A stretch of DNA of 64,000 bases. It comes from an uncultured Clostridia bacterium. GTDB taxonomy: Bacteria; Bacillota; Clostridia; TANB77; CAG-508. Below the pieces are notes generated by a model. That model did no database searches and was not told the DNA's origin. It saw only the letters and a list, made by a program, of their open reading frames with translations. Below are positions 34,155-42,237 of the stretch, piece by piece. The DNA lies in assembly GCA_944392455.1 (NCBI GenBank), contig CALXWP010000005.1:49407-113406 (forward strand), given 5' to 3'. A program made the position numbers and the translations under genes. The first letter of the stretch is position 1. Each line of letters opens with the position of its first letter.

Positions 34155-34380
34155 GAGTATAGTATACTATATTTTTTATTATATGTCAAATAATTTCTTT
34201 TATTCAAAAATAAGAAAATTTTTAAAATTTATTAAATTTTATTATAATAATTTAAATTTAATTTATAAACTACTTTTCTATATCTAAATATATATGATAT
34301 AATATGTCACATTGTATTAAATAATATGTTAAAAATAAAAATAAAAATAAAAAACAAAGAGAAAAAAGGAGAAAAATAAA

Positions 34381-35547
34381 ATGACAGGATTATTAATAAA
34401 AATGTTTGTCAAAGATAAGGATAATGTTGAAAATCAAGAAGTAAGAGGAAAGTATGCAATGCTTTCAAGTATAACTGGAATAGTTGTAAATGTACTACTT
34501 TCTGTTTTTAAATTAATTATTGGAATATTTGCTAATTCTATGTCAATTATTTCAGATGCATTAAACAATGTGTCTGATGCAGGATCTTCAATAATAACTA
34601 TGATAGGATTTAAGATGTCACAAAAGAAAGTGGATAAAGACCATCCATGGGGACATGGAAGAATGGAATATGTAACAGCTTTCTTTGTTGATATTTTAAT
34701 TATATTAGTTGGCTTTGAATTACTTCAAAGTTCTATAGATAAAATAATAAATCCAGAAATGCCTACAATAAGCAATGTAACAATCATATTATTAGTTGTA
34801 GCAATACTTGCTAAATTATGGCTATTTGTATTTTATAGAAAAATTGCCAAAAAAATAGATTCGGCAGCTATAAAAGGAACAGCATATGATAGCATTTCAG
34901 ACTCTATATCTACTTCAGCAGTACTCGTATCAGCAATAGTAGCTAAATTTGCAGGAATTACAATAGATGGATATGTAAGTTTACTTGTTTCATTATTTAT
35001 ATTAATTACTGGTATTAAAGCAATTAAAGAAACAATAGATCTATTATTAGGACAAAAACCAGATCCAGAATTTGTTGAATCAATAGAAAAATTTGCAAGC
35101 AAATATGAAGGAATAGAAGGTATACATGATATAATGGTACATGATTATGGCCCAGGAAGAAAGATTGTATCATTCCATGCTGAAGTACCAGCAGATGCAG
35201 ATATTTGTAGAGCACATGATATTATAGATCAAATGGAACAAGATATATTTAACGAATTTGGTTGTATAACTACAATACATATGGATCCAATTATTGTAGA
35301 TAATGAAGAAATCAATTTAATGAAAGAAGTAACTACAAATATAGTTAAAAAGATTAATAATAATTATTCAATTCATGATTTTAGAATGACTGATGGAGGA
35401 GAAAGAGTAAACCTAATATTTGATTTAGTTATACCTACTGATGAAGATGTTGATAGAGAAAAGTTAGTAAGTGAAATTCAAGAAAAAATAAAAGAAGAAA
35501 ATGAAAAATATTTTGCTGTAATAAAAGTAGAACATTCATATGTATAA
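34381..35547 (+). CDS. Cation diffusion facilitator (CDF) family transporter
   Basis: A divalent-metal/proton antiporter of the inner membrane. Six transmembrane segments occupy residues 25-230, with metal-site motifs SDALNNVSDAGSS in TM2 and AYDSISDSISTSAV in TM5, and the HPWGHGRMEY loop between TM2 and TM3. A cytoplasmic ZT-dimer domain follows, then a second ferredoxin-like domain at the C terminus, making 388 residues, longer than the usual 290-310. The metal (Zn, Mn, Fe or Co) cannot be chosen. AAAAAAGGAG precedes ATG 34381. Confidence 0.93.
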   Translation: MTGLLIKMFVKDKDNVENQEVRGKYAMLSSITGIVVNVLLSVFKLIIGIFANSMSIISDALNNVSDAGSSIITMIGFKMSQKKVDKDHPWGHGRMEYVTAFFVDILIILVGFELLQSSIDKIINPEMPTISNVTIILLVVAILAKLWLFVFYRKIAKKIDSAAIKGTAYDSISDSISTSAVLVSAIVAKFAGITIDGYVSLLVSLFILITGIKAIKETIDLLLGQKPDPEFVESIEKFASKYEGIEGIHDIMVHDYGPGRKIVSFHAEVPADADICRAHDIIDQMEQDIFNEFGCITTIHMDPIIVDNEEINLMKEVTTNIVKKINNNYSIHDFRMTDGGERVNLIFDLVIPTDEDVDREKLVSEIQEKIKEENEKYFAVIKVEHSYV

Positions 35548-35584
35548 AATATGAACAATTAAGAAATATAAAAGGAGCTTAAAA

Positions 35585-36520
35585 TTGCTAAGTGTATTAG
35601 AAGTAAAGAAAAAATTACCAAATGAATTTGTAGATGAATTATATGAAAATTATTCGCCTCTTACTGTAGATAGAATACTTGCAGGAATGTCTGGTGAAAG
35701 AAATACTACATTAAGAGTAAATACTTTAAAAAGTGATATTTATGAAATAATGAATATGCTAAAAGAAAATGCTATAAAGTTTGATAGAGTACCATGGTAT
35801 AATGATGCATTAGTTATAAAAAATGCTAATGAAAAAGAATTACAAAAACTAGATATTTATGAAGAAGGAAAAATATATCTTCAAAGCTTGTCTAGTATGG
35901 TACCACCTATTGTGTTAAAACCAAAACCTGGAGAAAAAGTTCTAGATTTAACAGCTGCTCCTGGAAGTAAAACAACACAAATTGCTGCAATGATGCAAAA
36001 TAGTGGATATATATTAGCTAATGAATTAGATGCATTAAGATGTGAAAGATTAAAATTTAATGTAGAAAAACAAGGTGCTAAAATTATAGAAATAAACAAT
36101 GGCAGAGGAGAGTCGATTGGTAAAAAATATGAAGAATATTTTGATAAAGTATTACTTGATGCACCTTGTAGTGGAGAAGGTAGATTTTTGGCAAATGATC
36201 CTAAAACATATAGAAGTTGGTCAGTAAAAACTGTTAAAGAACTTTCTAAATTACAAAAAAAGCTTTTAAAAAGTGCATATCAAGCAGTAAAAAAAGGTGG
36301 AGAAATTGTGTACTCTACTTGTACATTAAATAAAGAAGAAAATGAGAATATTTTAAAATGGGCTATAGAAGAATTAAATATTAAATTATTAGACATAAAT
36401 TTAAATATAAAAAATAGTATTGAGATTTCAGAAAATAATGCAGATTTAAAAAAAGCTATAAGAATTTTACCATCAAAAGAAACAGAAGGATTCTTTATAG
36501 CAAGGCTAAAGAAAATATAA
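35585..36520 (+). CDS. RsmB/NOL1-NOP2-family m5C RNA methyltransferase
   Basis: This 311-residue SAM-dependent enzyme methylates cytosine C5 in rRNA or tRNA. It has motif I VLDLTAAPGSKTTQIA, the catalytic cysteines C195 (DAPCSGEG) and C246 (STCTLN), and KTYRSWS. There is no NusB-like N-terminal domain and no long C-terminal PUA domain, so it is closer to short RsmF-like enzymes than to RsmB proper. The start is TTG 35585 behind AAAAGGAGC. It is 38 nt after the CDF gene. Confidence 0.9.
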   Translation: MLSVLEVKKKLPNEFVDELYENYSPLTVDRILAGMSGERNTTLRVNTLKSDIYEIMNMLKENAIKFDRVPWYNDALVIKNANEKELQKLDIYEEGKIYLQSLSSMVPPIVLKPKPGEKVLDLTAAPGSKTTQIAAMMQNSGYILANELDALRCERLKFNVEKQGAKIIEINNGRGESIGKKYEEYFDKVLLDAPCSGEGRFLANDPKTYRSWSVKTVKELSKLQKKLLKSAYQAVKKGGEIVYSTCTLNKEENENILKWAIEELNIKLLDINLNIKNSIEISENNADLKKAIRILPSKETEGFFIARLKKI

Positions 36521-36577
36521 AAAATGAAAATATAAAATTTAAAAACATATTAAATAAACATATGGAGTTAAGATAAG

Positions 36578-37306
36578 ATGACAGAATATGTACAAATCAA
36601 AGATATAAAGATACCTATTGTAATAAGAAGTTATAAAACATCAAGACATTTAAAAATGTATTTTAAGGCAGATATATTATATATTAGCAAGCCTAAATAT
36701 ATAAGTAAGAAAAAAGCAATAGAATTTATAGAAGAAAATAAATTAGAATTATATAATAAATACAAAAAAATAAAAGATCAAGATGCAGGAGCAAAGTACT
36801 GGAATACAGGAGATACATTTTCTTTAAGAGGAGAAAAGTATATTATTGATGCGAAAGAAATTGAAGCGAATAAAATAAAAGTACAAATAGATGATGAAAA
36901 GAAAAAAATATACATTGAATATCCTATAGAATTAAATGATGAATTAAAAAAAGAAAATATTGATAGAGTTATAAAGAAGTTATTAAGAAATAACACAGAA
37001 GTATTATTAGAAAAAAGAGTTCCTTATTGGAGTAAAATAACTAATATAGATTATAAAATGTTTAAAGTAAATGATGCTACTAGTAAATTTGGAAGCTGTA
37101 TTCCAAGTAAAAAAATACTTCATTTTTCTTCAAGACTAATAATGCTTCCAGAAGAGATAATTGACGGAGTAATAGTACACGAATTATGCCACATAATATA
37201 TCCGAATCATAGTAAAGATTTTTATAATCTAGTTAGAAAATATAAAACAAATTATGATGATATAAATAAATGGCTTAAGAAAAATGGAAAAATTATATTA
37301 TTTTAA
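36578..37306 (+). CDS. YgjP-type M48-like metallopeptidase (DUF45)
   Basis: The 242-residue protein has H201-E-L-C-H205 in VIVHELCHIIYPNHSKDFYNLV, the YgjP/WLM zinc site with the downstream His after NHS, and the family-typical KFGSCIPSKKILHFSSRLIMLP just before it. The N-terminal half is a beta-rich KIPIVIRSYKTSRHLKMYFK domain. Partners of type I restriction systems and stand-alone copies are known; here it is stand-alone after the methyltransferase gene. Its substrate is unknown. Confidence 0.88.
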   Translation: MTEYVQIKDIKIPIVIRSYKTSRHLKMYFKADILYISKPKYISKKKAIEFIEENKLELYNKYKKIKDQDAGAKYWNTGDTFSLRGEKYIIDAKEIEANKIKVQIDDEKKKIYIEYPIELNDELKKENIDRVIKKLLRNNTEVLLEKRVPYWSKITNIDYKMFKVNDATSKFGSCIPSKKILHFSSRLIMLPEEIIDGVIVHELCHIIYPNHSKDFYNLVRKYKTNYDDINKWLKKNGKIILF

Positions 37307-37349
37307 AATATAAAAATATGATAAATAAGCATTAATTAAGTAAATAGAA

Positions 37350-37378
37350 TTGTAAAATTAAAAAATATATGATAAAAT
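37350..37378 (+). promoter_or_regulatory. Candidate promoter
   Basis: TTGTAA (37350-37355) and TAAAAT (37373-37378) 17 nt apart, ahead of the 120-residue gene. A small GCCA/TGGC stem (CGCCAAATTCTGGCAG) sits just before its ribosome binding site. Confidence 0.55.
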
Positions 37379-37439
37379 AATTTATGTAAAGTAACTTATA
37401 AATAATACAACGCCAAATTCTGGCAGTGGGAGGACAGCT

Positions 37440-37802
37440 ATGGAGAAATATTTTAATTTTATCATACACATATATGATGAAAACAAAGAAAAACGGTATT
37501 GGGGAGATGGAAGCTTAATAGCAACTGATTGTGTTTTTGAAGGTTATGTTTGTAATGATTACTTATATATGGCACAAAGTGATGAAATACTATATGTATA
37601 TTTTTCAAATCATGACCAAAAAATAGATATAACAACAGCAGTGGAGCTTCCAGATGGCTTGGAATTTCCAGGCAATTTTGCTTTCCGGTTTCCAGAAGGA
37701 AGTCAAATTTCTATGATTTTATTAGAAGTTAGTTCACAGATAAAAGATAAAGAAAGATGTAAACGAGTAAAAGAAATATTGGAAGAAGTAAAAAAAGCTT
37801 AA
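37440..37802 (+). CDS. Conserved-looking small protein, unknown function
   Basis: GGGAGGA precedes ATG 37440. The 120-residue product is beta-rich (YFNFIIHIYDENKEKRYWGDG, EGYVCNDYLYMAQSDEILYVYF) with a short helical Lys/Glu C terminus, and no signal peptide or metal-binding motif. Its codon use includes more G and C at third positions (GAG, CGG, CCG-like choices) than neighbours, which may point to transfer, but the gene is too short to be sure. It is bounded by its own promoter and terminator. I do not recognise it. Confidence 0.65.
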   Translation: MEKYFNFIIHIYDENKEKRYWGDGSLIATDCVFEGYVCNDYLYMAQSDEILYVYFSNHDQKIDITTAVELPDGLEFPGNFAFRFPEGSQISMILLEVSSQIKDKERCKRVKEILEEVKKA

Positions 37803-37815
37803 TACCGTAATTTAA

Positions 37816-37846
37816 AGGAGCTATAGACATAGCTCCTATTTTTTTA
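37816..37846 (+). terminator. Intrinsic terminator
   Basis: AGGAGCTAT (37816-37824) and ATAGCTCCT (37829-37837) with a T run. Confidence 0.88.
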
Positions 37847-37897
37847 TAAGGTATGAGAGCGAAGCATTTAAAAAGAAATGTGAATGTTTTGTGAAAA

Positions 37898-37939
37898 TTA
37901 GCACTCTATACTTGACATTGCCAAAAATGGGTATATAAT
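37898..37939 (+). promoter_or_regulatory. Heat-shock promoter with degenerate CIRCE element
   Basis: TTGACA (37912-37917) and TATAAT (37934-37939) are 16 nt apart. TTAGCACTC (37898-37906), the exact left half of CIRCE, is followed after 9 nt by CATTGCCAA, matching 6 of 9 bases of the right half GAGTGCTAA. It overlaps the -35, where HrcA binding would block transcription of the Hsp20 gene. Confidence 0.65.
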
Positions 37940-38026
37940 ATAGCTGTAAAAAGAAAAAGATACTTTTTACAAAATAACACGGAAAGGTGTCAACACATAA
38001 AAAATAAAGAAAGGAAGTCGATAATT

Positions 38027-38443
38027 ATGATGATGATACCAAGAAGAAGAAACGAATTTGATTTATTTGATGAGATGTTTAATGATCCATTTTTTACAAG
38101 AAGTGAAAATAAACTAATGAAAACAGATATTAAAGAAAAGAAAGATCATTATGAACTAGAAGTAGATTTACCAGGATATGAGAAAGAAGATATTAAAATA
38201 GAATTAGAAGATGGATACTTAACAATACATGCAAGTATGAACAAAGCAGTAGATGATGAAAAAGATAGCAAATATGTTCACAAAGAAAGATATGTAGGAA
38301 ATAGTTCAAGAAGCTTCTATGTAGGAGAAAATATTAAAGAAGAAGATATTAAAGCAAGTTTTAAGAATGGTACTTTAAAACTTTCTTTACCAAAAGAAAA
38401 AGAGGAAAAGAAAGAAGAAAGAAAGTACATTGATATAGAGTAA
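38027..38443 (+). CDS. Small heat-shock protein (Hsp20/alpha-crystallin)
   Basis: ATP-independent holdase that keeps unfolding proteins soluble. The alpha-crystallin domain spans about residues 35-130: TDIKEKKDHYELEVDLPGYE, the conserved DLPG and GNSSRSFYV, then KASFKNGTLKLSLPK with the G-x-L-x-L signature, and a Glu/Lys-rich tail with no clear I-x-I motif. At 138 residues it has the usual bacterial size. The promoter carries a CIRCE-like site, consistent with HrcA control, and a terminator follows. Confidence 0.93.
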   Translation: MMMIPRRRNEFDLFDEMFNDPFFTRSENKLMKTDIKEKKDHYELEVDLPGYEKEDIKIELEDGYLTIHASMNKAVDDEKDSKYVHKERYVGNSSRSFYVGENIKEEDIKASFKNGTLKLSLPKEKEEKKEERKYIDIE

Positions 38444-38468
38444 ATCCCTACTCTGACATAATATTAAA

Positions 38469-38498
38469 AAGTATAGCTGTAAAAAGCTATACTTTTTT
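38469..38498. terminator. Bidirectional terminator between hsp20 and plsC
   Basis: AAGTATAGCT (38469-38478) and AGCTATACTT (38485-38494), with T run on the plus side and A run (T on the minus strand) on the other, so it can end both convergent units. Confidence 0.85.
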
Positions 38499-38538
38499 AT
38501 GTATTATTTATAATATATTAATTTCTATTTAGTTTTAT

Positions 38539-39297
38539 TTATATTTGTGACTCTTGAACCATAATATTATATACTCTGTTTTTTAATTCATTTGCACTTT
38601 CTTTTTTGGACAATAACCTGTTAGGATAAACTGGTTCTAATATAACTAATTTTATTGAAGGTTTTGTCTTAATTAAATTAGATATATTTTTTGGCTTAGT
38701 ATATTTAAAAACCATTGGAACAATAGGTACATTATTTCTTACAGAAAAATCAAAAGCACCATTTTTAAAATGTCTAATTTTATTATGATATGGCCATAAT
38801 GATCCTTCAGGATAAAAATGTATAGTTTTATTATTTTGTAGTAATGTATCAATTGAGTCCATAAATTTTTTAGTATATTTAATATTCTTAGGAATAGGAA
38901 TTGCATTTAAAAGTTTTATAATTCTTCTTACAACAGGTATTTTAAAATTAGTTTCTAATGATGTAAAAAATGTTTTACTTGGAAAGTTTCCAAGACCAAC
39001 CATTGTACAATCCATAGGATGTATATGATTAGAAACTGTTATTTTACCAGTATCAATATTTTCTAAATTTTCTTTTCCTTCAATACTAAAGCCTAAGAAA
39101 AATTTATTTATAAATACTAAAATAGGATATGCAATTATATATAGTAAATTTGAACAAGTATTAAATAATAAATTATCATGTACAAACTTATAATCATCTG
39201 TAATTTCAAATTTACAAGGTTCCCAAAAGTGAAGTACATGAGAATCTTCTGGAATATTATTTTCACCTTCTTTATTTACATTCTCTAATTGCATCAT
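38539..39297 (-). CDS. plsC: 1-acyl-sn-glycerol-3-phosphate acyltransferase-like (PlsC family)
   Basis: A membrane-associated acyltransferase with the H-x4-D motif in NHIHPMDCTMVG, the FYPEGSLWPY motif and VPIVPMVFKYTKP. It would esterify lysophosphatidate or a glycolipid acceptor. The start is ATG 39297, 6 nt after GAGGAGA; the frame extends further but lacks support. It overlaps the end of the upstream glycosyltransferase by about 26 nt, so the two are coupled, which favours a role in glycolipid or lipid-anchor synthesis over general phospholipid synthesis. Confidence 0.85.
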   Translation of the reverse strand: MMQLENVNKEGENNIPEDSHVLHFWEPCKFEITDDYKFVHDNLLFNTCSNLLYIIAYPILVFINKFFLGFSIEGKENLENIDTGKITVSNHIHPMDCTMVGLGNFPSKTFFTSLETNFKIPVVRRIIKLLNAIPIPKNIKYTKKFMDSIDTLLQNNKTIHFYPEGSLWPYHNKIRHFKNGAFDFSVRNNVPIVPMVFKYTKPKNISNLIKTKPSIKLVILEPVYPNRLLSKKESANELKNRVYNIMVQESQI

Positions 39298-40402
39298 TAA
39301 ACATCTCCTCAATTTTCACTATACTATTTTTTAATCTATAGTTTTCAGCATGTTTAGAATATTTTATTTCCATTTCTTTTCTATAATCTTCATGTTCAAT
39401 CCAATAATCAATTTTATTAGCTAAATCTTCACTATTACCAGCTTCGAATAAGCTTTCTTTAACTAAAGCAAATTGCTTTGTTGCAGAATTTTTACTATTA
39501 GCAATTATTGGAACATTACCGCAAGCAAAAGCTTCTATACAAGAGATTGCTTCAATTTCAGCATCTGCACTATGTACATATAAATCTGTTGATTTTAATA
39601 GATCTATTAGGTCATTTGTATTATAAAATTTCATAACAGGAGGATTTGGTAAAGCTTTTCCTAGTTTTTCATATTTTTCTTTTTTGGGACCTTTTCCTGC
39701 TAGAACAAGTTGAATTTTATATGAATATTTTGACTTAGAAATAGCATCTATTAATACATCTTGTCTTTTTTCATTAGAATATCTTCCTATCATTGTTACA
39801 ACAAACTTATCTTTAAATTCTGATAATTTTTCTTTTTTATAATATTTAAATTCATCATCAACACCATTTGAAATAACATGAAGCTTTGCTGTATATCCAT
39901 GTTTTTTTAACTCATCTGCAATAAACTGACTTGGACAATGTATATGCGTAAATCTATTAAAAAATGAATCTCTGTAATGAGTATATATTAAATCATTAAC
40001 CTTGGTTTTAGTTCCAAGACCTATAGAATATGTAATATTTTCTGGTTGTACATGAAATGCAGTTGTATGAGGAATATTTAATTTCTCACATATTTTTAAA
40101 CCTGCTTTAGAAATAAAGAAAGGCATATAAAAGTGTACTACATCTACACTTGATATTGCTTTTTCTAAAATTTCTGTATTTGGAATTGCAAAACTCATTC
40201 CTTGTGATTTTATTAAATGAGATATTCCTGGAGGTAGTGGCAATTCTTTTAAATTAAATTTATATTCATTTTTGCTATCTCCAGTACTTACAACATATAC
40301 TTCATTTCCTGCTTCTTGTAATCCTTTGGCAAAACGTCTGGCTGAAATTGTTGTGCCATTATTAGAATTATCAAATTGATCTATAACTATTAAAATTTTC
40401 AT
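39272..40402 (-). CDS. GT4-family glycosyltransferase
   Basis: A 376-residue GT-B enzyme with the N-terminal NNGTTISARRFAKGLQEAGNE region, HVISNGVDDEFKYY, TMIGRYSNEKRQDVLIDAI and the sugar-nucleotide-binding SADAEIEAISCIEAFACGNVP with two conserved Glu. Close relatives act on diacylglycerol to make glycolipids (UgtP/DgkA-like GT4). AAAGGTGA precedes ATG 40402. Its coupling to the plsC-like gene supports a lipid acceptor, but mannosyl- or glucosyl-transfer cannot be distinguished. Confidence 0.88.
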   Translation of the reverse strand: MKILIVIDQFDNSNNGTTISARRFAKGLQEAGNEVYVVSTGDSKNEYKFNLKELPLPPGISHLIKSQGMSFAIPNTEILEKAISSVDVVHFYMPFFISKAGLKICEKLNIPHTTAFHVQPENITYSIGLGTKTKVNDLIYTHYRDSFFNRFTHIHCPSQFIADELKKHGYTAKLHVISNGVDDEFKYYKKEKLSEFKDKFVVTMIGRYSNEKRQDVLIDAISKSKYSYKIQLVLAGKGPKKEKYEKLGKALPNPPVMKFYNTNDLIDLLKSTDLYVHSADAEIEAISCIEAFACGNVPIIANSKNSATKQFALVKESLFEAGNSEDLANKIDYWIEHEDYRKEMEIKYSKHAENYRLKNSIVKIEEMFNDAIRECK

Positions 40403-40590
40403 ATGTTCACCTTTAAGTAATTAATTAAAATTTATATTAATTATACATATATAAACATATAATATTATACAATATATGACAAAAAAACACAAGAGTTTAC
40501 ATTTAGTATACATAAAATAAATAAAAAATGAGTTAATACTTATTTTATGCGTTTTATCATTTGTTTACATTTATATATTAAGTTATTTAT

Positions 40591-40659
40591 ATTGATAAAA
40601 ATGGGTATATGTGATATATTTGGTATGAAATATTAAAAAAAGCAAACAATATGATAAAT
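40591..40659 (+). repeat. 69-bp direct repeat, copy A
   Basis: Matches 41302-41370 at 68 of 69 positions (one G/A difference). It contains TTGATA and TATATT with 17-nt spacing, a promoter that here points at the YefM-YoeB module. The stretch from 40403 to 40590 shows only AT-rich spacer with a weak divergent promoter for the minus-strand GT4 gene. Confidence 0.9.
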
Positions 40660-40684
40660 GATAAAAAATTATTAGACTATCACA

Positions 40685-40713
40685 TTGACGTACGTAAAAG
40701 CGTATGTTATAAT
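40685..40713 (+). promoter_or_regulatory. Promoter/operator of the YefM-YoeB module
   Basis: TTGACG (40685-40690) and TATAAT (40708-40713), 17 nt apart. ACGTACG and CGTATGT (40688-40707) form an inverted repeat between the two elements, the usual site of autoregulation by a YefM-type antitoxin. Confidence 0.75.
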
Positions 40714-40740
40714 ATAATGTATAGAAAGGAAGTGTATTGA

Positions 40741-40992
40741 ATGACAAACACAAATATAACTAATTTTAGGAAAGATATATATAAAATGTTAGAACAAGCT
40801 ATTAAATATAATGAACCTATTAACATATCAACAAAAGATGGAAATGCGGTTGTTCTATCTGAAGAAGATTACAATAGTCTTATGGAAAGTCTATATATTG
40901 TATCAATTCCAGGTTTAAAAGATGAAATTATAAAAAGATCTAATGATAGCGAAGATGAATATGTGGATGAAAGTGAGGTTACATGGGATTAA
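40741..40992 (+). CDS. yefM: Antitoxin, Phd/YefM family
   Basis: The 83-residue antitoxin has the Phd/YefM N-terminal DNA-binding module (FRKDIYKMLEQAIKYNEPINI, DGNAVVLSEEDYNSLMESLYI) and an acidic disordered tail that neutralises the toxin. GAAAGGAAGTG precedes ATG 40741. The stop overlaps the toxin start, and the gene has its own operator, consistent with autoregulation by the toxin-antitoxin complex. Confidence 0.93.
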   Translation: MTNTNITNFRKDIYKMLEQAIKYNEPINISTKDGNAVVLSEEDYNSLMESLYIVSIPGLKDEIIKRSNDSEDEYVDESEVTWD

Positions 40993-41258
40993 TGTATAAA
41001 ATAAAATACCACAAAAAAGCAGTAAAAGAAATACAAAAATTAAAAGAAAGCAAACTTGATGCAAAGGTAAAAAAATTAATAGAATTAATAAAAGAAAATC
41101 CATATAAAATACCACCACCTTATGAAAAGCTAACAGGTGATTTAAAAGATTTATATTCGCGTAGGATTAATATACAACATAGATTAGTATATAAAGTTAA
41201 TGAAAATGAAAAAGTTATATATATTATTTCTATGTGGTCTCATTATGAAAATATATAA
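40992..41258 (+). CDS. yoeB: Toxin, Txe/YoeB family mRNA interferase
   Basis: A RelE-fold ribosome-dependent endoribonuclease. The 88-residue form from ATG 40992 starts MYKIKYHKKAVKEIQKLK, as in homologues, and ends with the conserved RRINIQHRLVYKV and IISMWSHYEN, in which the Arg and the C-terminal His and Tyr are the catalytic residues. An upstream ATG at 40983 is too close to the ribosome binding site. The reading frame overlaps the antitoxin stop codon (TAATG), so the toxin is coupled to it. Confidence 0.92.
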   Translation: MYKIKYHKKAVKEIQKLKESKLDAKVKKLIELIKENPYKIPPPYEKLTGDLKDLYSRRINIQHRLVYKVNENEKVIYIISMWSHYENI

Positions 41259-41259
41259 A

Positions 41260-41291
41260 ATTTATAAAGGTTTAAATACCTTTATTTTTTT
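41260..41291 (+). terminator. Terminator after yoeB
   Basis: ATAAAGG and CCTTTAT pair around an 8-nt loop and a run of T follows; it ends right before repeat copy B. Confidence 0.75.
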
Positions 41292-41301
41292 GCAAGCATA
41301 C

Positions 41302-41370
41302 ATTGATAAAAATGGGTATATATGATATATTTGGTATGAAATATTAAAAAAAGCAAACAATATGATAAAT
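41302..41370 (+). repeat. 69-bp direct repeat, copy B, with promoter
   Basis: Nearly identical to 40591-40659. Its TTGATA (41303-41308) and TATATT (41326-41331) with 17-nt spacing is the natural promoter for the dehydrogenase gene 60 nt downstream and perhaps for the whole teichoic acid cluster. The copy upstream of the toxin-antitoxin module is thus likely the duplicated one. Confidence 0.9.
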
Positions 41371-41389
41371 AATGTTTAAGGAGAAAAAA

Positions 41390-42169
41390 ATGTGGGCTTT
41401 AGTAACAGGTGCTTCTTCTGGTATTGGAAGAGATACCTCAAGATATTTATTTAATTTAGGATATAACCTTATAATAGTTGCAAGAAATAAAGATGGTCTA
41501 GATAAGTTAAAAGAGGATCTTTTAAATAAAAGTAATTTAGAAGATAGACAAATTATTGTAATACAAGAAGATTTAAGCATAAAAGATAATTGTTTTGATT
41601 TATATAGAAGGACTAAAGGTATAGAGCTTGATTTATTAGTTAATAATGCTGGATTTGGAGTATTTGGTAATTTTACTGAAACAGATTTAGAAAAAGAAAT
41701 TAATTTAATAGATACTAACATTACAGCTGTTCATATATTAACAAAACTATATCTAAAAGATATGGTAAATAAAAATAAAGGTAGAATATTAAATGTTGCA
41801 TCTATAGCAGGAATGGAACCAGGTCCTCTTATGGCTGCATATTATGCTTCTAAAGCATATGTTATAAGATTATCTAGAGCAATAAATAAAGAATTAAAAA
41901 AACAAAAATCAAAAGTAAAGATAAGTATACTATGCCCAGGACCTGTTGATACCAATTTTAATAATGTGGCTAATGTGAAGTTTAAAGCACCAAGTGCTTC
42001 TAGTGAAAAGGTAGCAAAATACGGTATTGATAAAACTTTGAAAGGTAAATTAATAATAATACCTGGATTTTTAAATAAATGTGTAAGATTTTTTTCTAAA
42101 ATTGTACCAGATTGTATTTTAGAAGCATGCGCATATCATATACAAGTTAGAAAAAGGGATGGAAGATAA
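41390..42169 (+). CDS. Short-chain dehydrogenase/reductase
   Basis: The 259-residue classical SDR has the NAD(P)-binding GASSGIG motif at residues 7-13, NNAGFG, catalytic Ser in VASIAG and YxxxK as YYASK, plus the CPGPVDT loop. The start is ATG 41390 behind AAGGAG at 41378-41383; an ATG 18 nt upstream in frame lacks a site. A C-terminal hydrophobic segment (VRFFSKIVPDCILEACAYH) may tie it to the membrane. It leads the teichoic acid cluster but its substrate is unknown. Confidence 0.88.
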   Translation: MWALVTGASSGIGRDTSRYLFNLGYNLIIVARNKDGLDKLKEDLLNKSNLEDRQIIVIQEDLSIKDNCFDLYRRTKGIELDLLVNNAGFGVFGNFTETDLEKEINLIDTNITAVHILTKLYLKDMVNKNKGRILNVASIAGMEPGPLMAAYYASKAYVIRLSRAINKELKKQKSKVKISILCPGPVDTNFNNVANVKFKAPSASSEKVAKYGIDKTLKGKLIIIPGFLNKCVRFFSKIVPDCILEACAYHIQVRKRDGR

Positions 42170-42237
42170 GTAATAAAAAGTAAATAAGTATTTGATGAAA
42201 TATGGAGTAAAATATAAATTTAGGAGATGAGTCTAAT

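Noticed and set aside
34018..34287. A plus-strand open frame of 89 codons
   Set aside because: It runs through hairpins and the antisense RNA, has no ribosome binding site at its start, and its sequence is the random low-complexity product of AT-rich DNA.
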